Shown piece by piece: positions 17,450-27,286 of a DNA stretch of 64,000 bases. The position numbers and the translations under genes were made by a program. The notes under the pieces are model-generated. The model had not been told where the DNA came from. It ran no database searches and saw nothing but the letters and a program-made list of their open reading frames with translations. The stretch's first letter is position 1; each line of letters begins with the position of its first letter. The stretch comes from an uncultured Clostridia bacterium. GTDB lineage: Bacteria; Bacillota; Clostridia; Oscillospirales; Ruminococcaceae. The stretch lies in contig CAMVNQ010000018.1 in NCBI GenBank assembly GCA_947168885.1, forward strand, positions 1 to 64,000, given 5' to 3'.

Positions 17450-19027
17450 TCACACATTTGCAAGTTTTTTCTCTGCTTCGAGACCCGCGCTGTATCGTTC
17501 CATATACTTTGCAAATCCGTCAACACCGCTTTGCACCGGCTTTGCCGTGCGTTTCTCCATTCCGACGAAAACGGAAGTATCGAGCCATTCGGGAAGTGTC
17601 TTTCCATTTCCGCAGATCATGAATGCCGCAAGAAGAGCCATTCCCCACGAGCCGCCTTCACCTGCGGTCTTCATCGTAGAAACAGGGGTGTTCAGAGCGT
17701 CCGCAAGGTACTGCTGTGCAACACCCTCGACCTTGAACAAACCGCCGTGACCGGTGAACTGCTCTGCTGTGACCTTCTCCTTGCCGAACAGAATGTCCAT
17801 TCCGGAGCGAAGCGCCGCTACCGAAGCATAAAGCTCTGCACGGAAGAAATTTGCAAGGTTAATGTTACCGTCCGGCTGGCGGAAGTACATAGGTCTGCCG
17901 CTCTGAATACCTGTCACAGGTTCACCGGAAAGGTAGTTGTAAGCGACTACACCGCCGCAGTCCGCGTCGCCTTTCAGGGTATTCTCATATAGCATCTTAT
18001 AGAGATCCCCCTTGTCGACAGGATGACCGGAAAGCTTCGCGAACTCGTCGAACAGCTTTATCCACGCATCGAGCTCGGAACAGCAGTTGTTGCAGTGCAC
18101 CATAGCCACGGGCGCACCGTCGGGCGTGGTTACTATGTCTATCTCGGGATAAACGCCGGAGAGCGGCTTTTCGAGCACGAGCATCGAGAATACCGATGTT
18201 CCCGCAGAAACATTTCCAGTCTTCGGGAGCACTGCGTTCGTAGCAGCCATACCAGTTCCCGCGTCGCCTTCGGGCGGGCAAACGGGGATACCTGATTTCA
18301 GGTCTCCTGAAGGGTCAAGGAACTTCGCGCCCGCTTCGGTGAGCGCACCCGCATTCTCACCCGCAGAGAGGACTTCTGGAAGAAGCGCGTGTATATCCTG
18401 CTTAAACCCGTGAGACGCGGCAGCCCCGCCAAACTTCGCGAGCATGGCTTCATCGTAGTTACCGCCGCTTATCGGGAACATACCGGACGCGTCACCAACA
18501 CCGAGAACGCGCTTTCCGGTAAGGAGGTAATGCACATATCCCGCAAGCGTGTTGATATATGCTATCTCAGAAAGATGCGGCTCGCCGTTCAGTATCGCCT
18601 GATACAGATGAGAGATGCTCCAGCGCTGTGGAATATTGAACCCGAGAAGCTTGGTGAGCTCCGTCGCGGCAGCCTCGGTAGTCGTGTTTCGCCATGTACG
18701 GAACGGTACGAGCAGCTTGTCACTGCTGTCGAACGCCATGTAACCGTGCATCATCGCAGAAATACCGACTGCACCGAATTTTTCGAGCTTTATACCGTAC
18801 TTCTCCGAAACGTCCTTCTTCAGATCGGCATAGCAAGCCTGCACACCGCCGTGAATGTCGTCGAGCGAGTAAGTCCAGTAACCGTTTTCAAGCCTGTTTT
18901 CCCAGCCGAACGAGCCGCCCGCTATCGGTGCGAACGTGTTGTCGATGAGGGTTGCCTTGATCCTCGTTGAACCGAGCTCTATACCAAGATATGTTGTTCC
19001 GTTAGCTATTTTATCCTTTATCGTCAT
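17450..19027 (-). CDS. FGGY-family carbohydrate kinase
   Basis: Cytoplasmic sugar kinase of the FGGY family, 525 residues. The N-terminal phosphate loop is GIELGSTRIKATLID (about 15-29) and the C-terminal half has GNVSAGTSVFSM and FTGHGGLFKVEGVAQQ. It resembles xylulokinase/L-ribulokinase, but substrate is not decided by sequence. It starts 52 nt after the GH51 arabinofuranosidase gene, so phosphorylation of a pentulose derived from arabinose is the most likely role (inference). GAAAGGTGA precedes the ATG. Confidence 0.85.
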   Translation of the reverse strand: MTIKDKIANGTTYLGIELGSTRIKATLIDNTFAPIAGGSFGWENRLENGYWTYSLDDIHGGVQACYADLKKDVSEKYGIKLEKFGAVGISAMMHGYMAFDSSDKLLVPFRTWRNTTTEAAATELTKLLGFNIPQRWSISHLYQAILNGEPHLSEIAYINTLAGYVHYLLTGKRVLGVGDASGMFPISGGNYDEAMLAKFGGAAASHGFKQDIHALLPEVLSAGENAGALTEAGAKFLDPSGDLKSGIPVCPPEGDAGTGMAATNAVLPKTGNVSAGTSVFSMLVLEKPLSGVYPEIDIVTTPDGAPVAMVHCNNCCSELDAWIKLFDEFAKLSGHPVDKGDLYKMLYENTLKGDADCGGVVAYNYLSGEPVTGIQSGRPMYFRQPDGNINLANFFRAELYASVAALRSGMDILFGKEKVTAEQFTGHGGLFKVEGVAQQYLADALNTPVSTMKTAGEGGSWGMALLAAFMICGNGKTLPEWLDTSVFVGMEKRTAKPVQSGVDGFAKYMERYSAGLEAEKKLANV

Positions 19028-19079
19028 ATTATCACCTTTCTTTTTCGGTCGTTTCTGTTTTCGTCGGCATTATTTTCCT

Positions 19080-20543
19080 TCAGGAAAGAACTATGCTGAC
19101 TACCGAGCACTTCGGAAGTGTGAACTTTACGCCACCGTGGATTATCTCGGCGTTATGCTCTGCGGGCTTTAACTTTTCAGGAGAATCGAAGTCGTTGAAC
19201 GAACGCACATCCCCTGTAAGTATGAGAGACTCCGCCTTTGTCGGAGCAGCGCCCACGATCGAGCACTTGATCTCGAAATCTTCATCGAGAGAGGCGTTCG
19301 CATAGGTAAGCGTTATCTTACCGTCCTTGTCCATAGAAGCGGACTGATAAACAGCGGGGATCCCGTTCGTTTCTGTCTTTTCCGTGAAGCTGTACAGAAG
19401 CTCGGAATCCTGATGTGTCTTGAACATATCGAAAACGTGATATGTCGGGGTCTTTACAAGCTTGTCACCCTCGGTCATAAGGAGACACTGAAGGACATTG
19501 ACCGCCTGAGCTATGTTCGCCATGCATACAACGTCGGAATGTTCGTTGAAGATATTTAAGCTTACAGCTGCGACGATAGCGTCACGCATGGTATTCTGCT
19601 GGAACAGGAAGCCGGGATTCGTTCCCTCTTCGACATCGAACCAACAGCCCCACTCATCCACCGAGATCTTCATATCCTTGTTGTATCTGCGGATTATCGC
19701 GTTGTACTTCTCAATAACCTCACCGATGTACTGCGCGTTCCTTATCGTATTATAGTATTCCTCGTCCGTGAATTTTGTGGCACTTCCCTTGTTGAAGAAA
19801 TCGCCGGACGGGATCGTGTAGTAGTGCAGAGAGACTGCCTTAGCGTGGCTGTCGCCGACAATGCTCATTATCTTATCAAGCTCGTTGTAGTTGTCGCCAT
19901 TGGGTCCGCTTACGATCTTGAACAGCTCATTGCCGCTGAAATTGCGGCAGTATGTCTGGTACTGACGGTAAAGGTCTGCGTAATATTCGGGGCGCATATT
20001 TCCGCCGCAGCCCCAGTTTTCGTTGCCGACACCGAGGTATTTGAGCTTCCACGGCTTTTCCCTGCCGTTCTTGCGGCGAAGATCGGCCATAGGTGAAACG
20101 CCGTCGAAAGTTATGTATTCGATCCAGTCCGCAAGCTCTTCAACAGTGCCGCTTCCGACATTTCCGGCGAGATACGGCTCACAGCCTATCTTCTCACACA
20201 TATTGAAGAATTCGTTCGTTCCGAAGGAATTGTCCTCGGTGACACCGCCCCAGTGAGTATTCACCATTTTCTTGCGCGTGGATTTCTCACCTATACCGTC
20301 GCGCCAGTGATACTCGTCGGCAAAGCAGCCGCCCGGCCAGCGGAGCACAGGCATCCTCACCTGTCTGAATGCTTCGATGACATCATTTCTGACTCCGTCG
20401 GTATTCGGTATAGACGAGTTCTCGCCGACGAATATACCGTCATAGATGCATCTTCCGAGATGCTCGGAAAAATGACCGTAGATCTCACGGTTGATGTGTG
20501 ACTTCTTGTCGAGTGCGTTTACCGCAGCAGATAGTGTTTTCAT
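19080..20543 (-). CDS. GH51 alpha-L-arabinofuranosidase
   Basis: Intracellular glycoside hydrolase family 51, 487 residues, releasing terminal L-arabinose from arabino-oligosaccharides. Family marks are [20 protein letters not shown] (19-38) and [20 protein letters not shown] (66-85). The acid/base Glu is 175 in GNENWG, and the nucleophile Glu is 297 in SVDEWG. No signal peptide, so the substrate must be imported. The start at 20543 follows GGAGGG with 5-6 nt spacing; an in-frame ATG 48 nt upstream lies within the promoter and is rejected. Confidence 0.93.
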   Translation of the reverse strand: MKTLSAAVNALDKKSHINREIYGHFSEHLGRCIYDGIFVGENSSIPNTDGVRNDVIEAFRQVRMPVLRWPGGCFADEYHWRDGIGEKSTRKKMVNTHWGGVTEDNSFGTNEFFNMCEKIGCEPYLAGNVGSGTVEELADWIEYITFDGVSPMADLRRKNGREKPWKLKYLGVGNENWGCGGNMRPEYYADLYRQYQTYCRNFSGNELFKIVSGPNGDNYNELDKIMSIVGDSHAKAVSLHYYTIPSGDFFNKGSATKFTDEEYYNTIRNAQYIGEVIEKYNAIIRRYNKDMKISVDEWGCWFDVEEGTNPGFLFQQNTMRDAIVAAVSLNIFNEHSDVVCMANIAQAVNVLQCLLMTEGDKLVKTPTYHVFDMFKTHQDSELLYSFTEKTETNGIPAVYQSASMDKDGKITLTYANASLDEDFEIKCSIVGAAPTKAESLILTGDVRSFNDFDSPEKLKPAEHNAEIIHGGVKFTLPKCSVVSIVLS

Positions 20544-20579
20544 AAATACCCTCCTTGAACAATAAAAGTTGTCTGTACT

Positions 20580-20608
20580 ATTATACCACACTTGCAGACA
20601 AAAAACAA
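20580..20608 (-). promoter_or_regulatory. Promoter of arabinoside operon
   Basis: Minus strand: TTGTTT (20603-20608), 17-bp spacer, TATAAT (20580-20585), 36 bp upstream of the GH51 start. Confidence 0.7.
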
Positions 20609-20744
20609 TACATATTTTTTAAAATTCCGGACAGAAAAAGGCGGAAGACCCGCTTATACAGCAAGTTTTCCGCCTGTTGTTCGTTATTTTACGATATTTG
20701 TATGGTTCTTTACGGTCATCATCATTTTTGTTCTGAAACAACGA

Positions 20745-21422
20745 TCACCTCAGGAAACGCTTTATCTGCTCGTCAGAAGCGGCAGGGAGATTTTTACGCA
20801 GATGCGCAAAAATCAGCTCATACGACTCCTCCGGCTCACGGCGATAGACATTATCGGTGAAATCAGCACCCATAAACTTCTCCGGTGTGGAATACTCGGC
20901 AACGCCCCAGCCGTAGCGATTTCCGTTCTTATCGTGCATATACACGAAATCACTTATTATGACATAGCACTGGGACTGAAGCCGCGTTATCGCACTGTCA
21001 AAACCCTTTACACCGTCCTTACGGTAATCCCCGAGCTTTTTGAGAGTCTTGGATATGACCGGTGCGTTTTCGTCCAGCAGATCATACAGCACTTTATCGG
21101 AATGTCTGGCAAGCCCGTCGTCATACCTCGCGTCGAAGTCGTATCCGTCACGGCGATAGTTTGCGAAATCCGGGAACCACTCGCGGCTGATGTACGCCGC
21201 CTTGTTACCAAAGAATTTACCGTATGCACACCCTGTTTCGCGAATGACCGGACCTTTCCATTCCCATGCATCCCACCTGCCGCTGTCGGCGGTCCACCAG
21301 CATTCGGAAGAAATATTCTCCTCTATTGAGAAGCCTTCTATGTCATTAGCAAAGAACGGGATGAATCCGTACTTTTTTATTGCTTTTACAAGATCGTTTC
21401 TGCTCTTTATCATAAGTTTCAT
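20745..21422 (-). CDS. AlkZ-related conserved protein
   Basis: Cytoplasmic protein of 225 residues. I recognise it with moderate confidence as an AlkZ-related (YcaQ-like DNA glycosylase relative) family common in Clostridia, from SSECWWTADSG, WEWKGPVIRETGCAYGKFF, SREWFPDFANYRRDGYDFDA and YGWGVAEYSTPEKF. Whether it is an enzyme is unknown. It follows the adenylate cyclase gene after 9 nt, so it is probably co-transcribed with it. The ribosome site is weak (AAAG), and a second ATG three codons in is an alternative start. Confidence 0.6.
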   Translation of the reverse strand: MKLMIKSRNDLVKAIKKYGFIPFFANDIEGFSIEENISSECWWTADSGRWDAWEWKGPVIRETGCAYGKFFGNKAAYISREWFPDFANYRRDGYDFDARYDDGLARHSDKVLYDLLDENAPVISKTLKKLGDYRKDGVKGFDSAITRLQSQCYVIISDFVYMHDKNGNRYGWGVAEYSTPEKFMGADFTDNVYRREPEESYELIFAHLRKNLPAASDEQIKRFLR

Positions 21423-21431
21423 TTCTTTAGG

Positions 21432-24287
21432 TCACTTTCTCACAAATCTGAATACATTCGCTTTATCCTCTTCGCTCATGTTCGCTATATAATCACAGTA
21501 CATATCGACAACAGGGTCAGATTTACCGGATCTTTGTATCTCCTTAAGTATGCTCACAGCCTCTTCCCTGCGGCCGAGATGGAACAGCCGCACAGCTTCC
21601 CTGAAATCTTCCTTGTTTGCCGTGCGTCTTTCACGCTCATCGTCACCAAGACAGTCGAGTATCTCATAAAGCGCGGTTACATCGTTGACGCCCGCGACCT
21701 GCACCATGCCGATGTAGCGCTTGTTGAGCGAATCCGGGTCTTTCATACGGTCTATTGTATCCTTGGAAATAATCATCGCGGTATGATATATCTTGGTAAG
21801 AGATTCAAGGCGTGAACTAAGGTTGACGGTATCGGATATGACAGTACCGGAAAGGCGTTCTTCTTCCCCTACGATACCTATTCTTGCTATACCGGTATGT
21901 ATCCCGACACCTATGTTTATGTCGCGCACATTGAGACGCTCTGCGACAGACGGGTCGAGCACGACATCATGGTAGATCCTGATACCGGCCTGTACTGCGT
22001 CATCGGGAGACTCGAACAGAGCCATTACCGCGTCACCGATGTACTTATCGACAAATCCGCCGTGTTCGCGTATCACGGGTCCGGCGATACCGAAAATCAC
22101 ATTTACAAAATCGAAATTCTCCTTTGCCGTCATCATCTCTGAATTTATCGAGAACGAACGTATATCGCAGAACAGAACGGAGAACTCCTTGCTTTCCGCG
22201 TCTCCGAGCGCGAGATCAGTTATACTGTCCTTTCCGAGAAGCTCACGGAACTTCTCCGGAACAAACTTGTAATAGAAATGCTCGTTCTTATCCTTCTCGT
22301 CAAATATGGTCTCAAGATTCTCCGCCATGTAATTGAACTGGCGGCAGATCTCGCCAAGTTCATCATGGGAATTGTTGTCTATTCTTACGGAAAGATCACC
22401 GTCGGCTATCCTTACTACGGTCTTGGTCGCTTTCCTTATTCTGAGAGATATTACCACGGAGATCGCCGAAATAATCAACAGAAGAATGATCATATACGGC
22501 GCAATGTTATTCATAAGTGTCTGAATGGTATATTCCTGCACAGTGCTGAGATACCAATCGTCGGTTACCGCCACAACATAGGCTACGGTTTCAAAATCAC
22601 TGTCAACCACCGGAGTTACAGAGATCATCTTACCGATGCTGGAGTAGAACGACAGGATATTACCGGGAGCCTTATTGAGAGGATAATATGCGAAGGTGCT
22701 TATAGACGAAACGGGATCTGTTAAATTGTCCTCAACGATTTCCATATCAAAAGCATAGTCCACTTGAGTGAACGGCCGGCTTATCCTCCGCGAATCGAGC
22801 ATTATCAGCATTCTGCCGTTATCATCGGGGATACATAACCGCAGATCATACAGTGCATTCCACATACCTCTGTTATAACTCAGCGCCCGGTTCAGTTCAT
22901 AACGGGTGAAGTAATAATCCTCGTCACTCCACTCATCGGATGAGATCAGCTCTTTAAGTTTCTCACCATCGAAAAGCATTGAGGAAATATCACTTATCGC
23001 GGAAACACTGTCGCTCTGATGCATAATGTAGATATCAAGTATGCTTTTGCCCGCCTCACGGCAGATTATAACAGAGATCACCAACATAACAGGGACTGTT
23101 ACAAGAAGCTGCTTCATCAGCAGGCTTTTTTTCACTGTGATGATAAACACTATAAACATAACGGCGCCTATCCCAATCAGTATGACCGCGATAAAAGGCA
23201 GGTTGCTTATGAAAGCGTTCTTGAACGGCATTTCAAAAGAACGGTCAAACTTTCTCAATCCGTTATCGTCATAAACAGCAGTCATACTGCCGAGATTAAG
23301 ATAGATCTTATCGCCGGCCGGTATTATCTTATCTATCATAAATCCTTCATAAAAAGGCTGATCGGGGTGTACAATTTCACCTTCATAAAGCGCGTAGATG
23401 TCAGCAACAGGCTGTAATCCGCCATTTTCAAGGCGGTACAGAATATTGCTCCTGAAGCCGGCAGAAACATATATGATACCGTTATGTTCCGCAGCGCCGG
23501 TTATATAGTCGCCGTTTTCAGCGTTGCCGATGCCGGACGTGCAGCGGTAAAGCGGCTCCTCTCCCCTGCTTCCGTCGGCACCGACACGATAAACGCATCC
23601 GTCGCTCATTACTACGAGAAAATCATCTTCAAGCGCAAATACGCTTACCGCGAAAGTACCGTCATCGGGAATCCACTCGCCGGTCATACGCCGTTCTCCG
23701 CCGTTGGAATCTACACTGTAGAATTTCACCCCGAACATATCCGGACGCGCGAAACGTATGACACCGTTCTTTTCCGCGAACGCGCAGAGTCTCGGTTCCT
23801 TGGTCGGCGGATCAGGATCTTCTCCGTAATCCATACTGTTGAGCAGCATCACCGAGTGTCCGCCCGGAAGGATCTCAACAATACCCTCAACATCTATAGC
23901 CGACATATTATCCGACCACTGGACACAATGAAGCCACACCTTCCCGTTCTCCCCGGTCAGGACATCGAACCGGGAAAGCGTACCGCAGATGTCTCCGAGA
24001 ACATCGCGATCTATCATATATTCTGCCTTGCCAGTCGTCATATCAACAAGACCGATATAGCCGTCGTTATTGTTGAGTGTTTCATTTATAGCGATCATTC
24101 CGTTCTCAGAAATGTCCATATATTTAATTCTACCGGGGTCTAAGCGCGAACCCACAAATAAGCCGTCAGACGTTTTATATCTGAATATATCAGTAAGTCC
24201 GGCGACAACAAGGGCTATGATACCCAGTGAGATAAATGAAATGAAAAAATATGGTTTACTGAAAACAGAAAGAAGTTTTTTCCACAT
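21432..24287 (-). CDS. Membrane adenylate cyclase with double extracellular sensor
   Basis: Class III nucleotidyl cyclase, 951 residues. Order: TM at about 12-32; an extracellular region of about 330 residues with beta-propeller-like strands; TM cluster at about 365-410; a second extracytoplasmic domain of about 190 residues; TM at about 600-622; HAMP (about 622-675); cyclase domain (about 695-880); C-terminal helical tail with a TPR-like stretch. The metal Asp residues are 708 (FCDIRSF) and 752 (KYIGDA). The Lys in VDKYIGD and Asp in SDTVNLSSRLE fit adenine specificity, so cAMP is the expected product. GGAGG lies 11 nt before the ATG. The signal sensed is unknown. Confidence 0.88.
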   Translation of the reverse strand: MWKKLLSVFSKPYFFISFISLGIIALVVAGLTDIFRYKTSDGLFVGSRLDPGRIKYMDISENGMIAINETLNNNDGYIGLVDMTTGKAEYMIDRDVLGDICGTLSRFDVLTGENGKVWLHCVQWSDNMSAIDVEGIVEILPGGHSVMLLNSMDYGEDPDPPTKEPRLCAFAEKNGVIRFARPDMFGVKFYSVDSNGGERRMTGEWIPDDGTFAVSVFALEDDFLVVMSDGCVYRVGADGSRGEEPLYRCTSGIGNAENGDYITGAAEHNGIIYVSAGFRSNILYRLENGGLQPVADIYALYEGEIVHPDQPFYEGFMIDKIIPAGDKIYLNLGSMTAVYDDNGLRKFDRSFEMPFKNAFISNLPFIAVILIGIGAVMFIVFIITVKKSLLMKQLLVTVPVMLVISVIICREAGKSILDIYIMHQSDSVSAISDISSMLFDGEKLKELISSDEWSDEDYYFTRYELNRALSYNRGMWNALYDLRLCIPDDNGRMLIMLDSRRISRPFTQVDYAFDMEIVEDNLTDPVSSISTFAYYPLNKAPGNILSFYSSIGKMISVTPVVDSDFETVAYVVAVTDDWYLSTVQEYTIQTLMNNIAPYMIILLLIISAISVVISLRIRKATKTVVRIADGDLSVRIDNNSHDELGEICRQFNYMAENLETIFDEKDKNEHFYYKFVPEKFRELLGKDSITDLALGDAESKEFSVLFCDIRSFSINSEMMTAKENFDFVNVIFGIAGPVIREHGGFVDKYIGDAVMALFESPDDAVQAGIRIYHDVVLDPSVAERLNVRDINIGVGIHTGIARIGIVGEEERLSGTVISDTVNLSSRLESLTKIYHTAMIISKDTIDRMKDPDSLNKRYIGMVQVAGVNDVTALYEILDCLGDDERERRTANKEDFREAVRLFHLGRREEAVSILKEIQRSGKSDPVVDMYCDYIANMSEEDKANVFRFVRK

Positions 24288-24351
24288 ATCGGCGTGATCC
24301 TCCGTGTGACAGTCCTTTCCCGCTGAACTTAAACCGGCGGGTATTACTGAT

Positions 24352-24380
24352 ATTATATACTATAACCAAAGAAATGTCAA
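24352..24380 (-). promoter_or_regulatory. Consensus promoter of adenylate cyclase gene
   Basis: Minus strand: TTGACA (24375-24380), 17-bp spacer, TATAAT (24352-24357), 65 bp upstream of the cyclase start. Confidence 0.8.
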
Positions 24381-24392
24381 CGGCCGGACGCT

Positions 24393-24557
24393 TTAAGGGT
24401 ATCTCTAAAAACCGCTTTGAAAAGAGAAAATGAGATAATTGTGCCGAGAGCAGGGAGAGACTCCGAAAGCGTGCTGACGCACGGTGAGGAGGCTTGACGC
24501 AGCTATCGGCGCAAGTAGCTCTTTTTCTCTCAAATGGGTTTTTAGAGGTTTCCTTAA
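24393..24557. repeat. MITE-like element, copy A
   Basis: A 165-bp element with imperfect terminal inverted repeats: left end starts AAGGGTATCTCTAAAAACC, and the right end, read in reverse, starts AAGGAAACCTCTAAAAACC. The ends are flanked by TTAA. About 35 bp of each end match copy B at 42271-42558. The interior carries TTGACGCAG, seen also in the other elements. No coding capacity, so movement would need a transposase elsewhere. Confidence 0.75.
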
Positions 24558-24630
24558 GTTTTTCCCCGCATTGCATTCCAAAATTGATCTGTCAGCACAG
24601 CAAGAACGCAATTTATGGTCAGTTTATCTG

Positions 24631-24659
24631 TTTACAAAACTGCATAAAAATGGTATAAT
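24631..24659 (+). promoter_or_regulatory. Promoter of secreted protein gene
   Basis: TTTACA at 24631-24636, 17-bp spacer, TATAAT at 24654-24659, 47 bp upstream of the start at 24707. Confidence 0.7.
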
Positions 24660-24706
24660 AAAAAATAGATTCCGCAGACTTTATAAATGAAAGTGAGGAA
24701 ATAATA

Positions 24707-27286
24707 ATGAAAAAGCATATTTCGATGTTTGCGGCTGCCGCGATAATACTCGCTGCACTGCCGACATTTGCAGTTTCCGCTTCGGCAGCCGACATTCCCG
24801 TGTCGGTGTCATCGGCAGTGAAAACGTCATACACTGCAAGCACAACAATAATCGGTAAAAACGTGAAACTCAGCGGCTATAACGCTTCAGACAGCGTTAT
24901 ACGGGACTTCACAAAAATTGTGAACGCCGCCGCACTCGGTAAGATAATACTTCCCGCAGATGTATCCGAGCTTCAAACAGTATATTCTGTAAACGGCAGC
25001 AGCGACAACGGCAATTTCTCTGTTTCCCGTATAAAAGGAAAGTATTTTGATTTTTTCTCGATCAACGGCAATTACTATCCGATAAACAGTGCTCTTGACA
25101 GGATATGCAAAAAGATCATCGGAACAAGTGGAGCCGTAAGCTCATACAGCGATATCCCGGATCGTATGCTAACATATACATATAAATGCTCAGAGCCCAA
25201 GTCCGACAGCGATTATATCAAAGCCTCACGCTCACTTGTAGGTCAATGGCTCGATTCGCTTAAAAAGGAGACCGGCGAATACAAACTCGGCTCATATACT
25301 TTCAACAACAAATCTCTTCCGACCGAGAACAATATCGTGCGCGGTGTCGGAATAATAAGCGGCGGACGCGAGTTCTGCTGTACTGTTGGATTTGATGTAA
25401 AGGGAATTACCAAGGAAAGTGTTTTCTCACAGCCGGAAAATTCGGGTTACAACAAATTCTATAACTATTACAGCGGTCCCCTCGTTGTCGTAAGATGCCG
25501 CTGGGAAAACGGAGTATGCCGCATACTCGGTTACGGAAGCGGCGGCAGCGGTCTTACATCGGGTCTGGACGGGATCCGCGCAAAGAATAACGCTTATGAT
25601 ACGCTTTTCGATTTCTACCGCGACACAAAGCAGGTAGAAAAGCTTAACAATGCGTGTACGTACAATTATTACGGAATAGATCTCATTTCCGCAAAATCTC
25701 CCGTTTATATGGCAGACGGAAGAATAGGCTTTGTCGCGATATATCCGAGATACAGTGCAAAGACCGGCAATGACGGGATAAAGGCCACTGTTTACGACAA
25801 CGCTTACTTCGATGAAGGATACAACTGCACCTACAGTTCTCCGGTGGATTACATAGACGATGATGGTGCACAGAACGAAAACTTTCACGAGAAATTCAGC
25901 CTTGTGTTCGATGACTACAACGGAGACGGATGCGCTGATTTCGCACTGAAACAGTCCGCCAAAAACGAGACAGCCGACGGTGCGAAGTATGAGGTGCGCT
26001 GTATGTCGAACGACCTCACCCCGCGCTCGGATCGTTTCGATTTCTTTATGGCGGGACGGCATGAAGAGTCAATAAGATTACAGCACACCGACAGCGGAAG
26101 ATATGTTTACTGGTCAAAGGGAACCGACGGAAAGCTCGTTGCGAGTGTTCCCGTTGACGATTTCCGTATGTATTCTGAAAGATACTATCTTCCCGCGGCA
26201 TATCGTTGGTACGACGACGAAAAGAGCATTTACTGCTTCTTCTGGAATAACACCGCAAAGGACGTAAAGGTCGGCGGAAAGTATCACATAGAGTACAGCA
26301 AGAACGGCGAGTGGGTAAGCGTATCAAATGACAAAACGCTTGCGAACACGACTGCAAAGGCGTATCGCGACACCACACTTAAATTCGACATTTCCGACAT
26401 AAAGCGTAATTACGGCGAATATCGTATCGTGATGAAGGTCGCTGGCAAGACGGTTTACGGCGGATTTTACATCAGTGGCAGAGGCGCATCGATCTCCGTT
26501 AATGCCGCAGAAAAAACAATTCCCGCAGGTTCGGGAAATCTTGAATTTACAGTGAAGAATAGCGGCACGGAGCCTGTGCGCCTTGCTTCGGCATACATTG
26601 CAAAGAATGGTAAAAAGATCTCCGACGTAACTGTTGACAGCGAGCTGATGCTTGCAGGCGGCGAAAAGCGTATTACCACAGAGCTCGACAGAACACTTGC
26701 ACCGGGTAAATACACGATAAATATTCCATACGGGAAAAAGACCGCGACGATGAGTTTCACCGTCAAAAAGGTAAACAATGATGCGCTGACATTCTTCGGC
26801 GGGAAATGCACAGCGAAGCTCACAGGCGGCAAACTTGTCATATCTGTGAAAAACAACAAATACACAAAAGAAACGTTCACGCTGACGCCTTACGACACCG
26901 GTTATCCGGAAGTGTTCATGAACAACAAATGGTCAAGAACAGGCTGGATGCTGACATCGGCAGGAAGTACGCTTGACATTCCATACGGAAAAACAGGCAC
27001 TTACACATTTGTCGACGAATACAGCGAGCAGTACAATAAGATAATGGAAGACCCCAAAATGCTCGCCCAGGCAAAGCAGTTTTACAATGATTTCATAGCA
27101 GAATTAAAAAAAGGAAACAGCAAGTCATTTAATATATCCGAAAAGGAATATGAGAAATACAAGAACATGACATTTGATGAATTTATCAAACTTCTGTTCT
27201 TTGGCGACACTGAAACCACCGAACCGCCGAAAGGCTCTCTTTACAGACTAAAGCTCAACGGGGAGTATGTCTATTTTGTAATGTAG
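24707..27286 (+). CDS. Large secreted protein with Ig-like domains
   Basis: Exported protein of 859 residues, function not recognised. The signal peptide is at about 1-27 (cut near ASAA). A 500-residue N-terminal part includes an FG-GAP/dockerin-like calcium loop DDYNGDGCADF (about 403-413). Residues about 490-590 look like a Clostridia Ig-like domain (YHIEYSKNGEWVSVS then FDISDIKRNYGEYRIVMKV). A CARDB-like segment (about 600-690, KKISDVTVDSELMLAGGEKR) and a second Ig-like unit (about 700-780) follow. No anchor motif is seen. GTGAGG precedes the ATG, which has its own promoter. Confidence 0.75.
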   Translation: MKKHISMFAAAAIILAALPTFAVSASAADIPVSVSSAVKTSYTASTTIIGKNVKLSGYNASDSVIRDFTKIVNAAALGKIILPADVSELQTVYSVNGSSDNGNFSVSRIKGKYFDFFSINGNYYPINSALDRICKKIIGTSGAVSSYSDIPDRMLTYTYKCSEPKSDSDYIKASRSLVGQWLDSLKKETGEYKLGSYTFNNKSLPTENNIVRGVGIISGGREFCCTVGFDVKGITKESVFSQPENSGYNKFYNYYSGPLVVVRCRWENGVCRILGYGSGGSGLTSGLDGIRAKNNAYDTLFDFYRDTKQVEKLNNACTYNYYGIDLISAKSPVYMADGRIGFVAIYPRYSAKTGNDGIKATVYDNAYFDEGYNCTYSSPVDYIDDDGAQNENFHEKFSLVFDDYNGDGCADFALKQSAKNETADGAKYEVRCMSNDLTPRSDRFDFFMAGRHEESIRLQHTDSGRYVYWSKGTDGKLVASVPVDDFRMYSERYYLPAAYRWYDDEKSIYCFFWNNTAKDVKVGGKYHIEYSKNGEWVSVSNDKTLANTTAKAYRDTTLKFDISDIKRNYGEYRIVMKVAGKTVYGGFYISGRGASISVNAAEKTIPAGSGNLEFTVKNSGTEPVRLASAYIAKNGKKISDVTVDSELMLAGGEKRITTELDRTLAPGKYTINIPYGKKTATMSFTVKKVNNDALTFFGGKCTAKLTGGKLVISVKNNKYTKETFTLTPYDTGYPEVFMNNKWSRTGWMLTSAGSTLDIPYGKTGTYTFVDEYSEQYNKIMEDPKMLAQAKQFYNDFIAELKKGNSKSFNISEKEYEKYKNMTFDEFIKLLFFGDTETTEPPKGSLYRLKLNGEYVYFVM

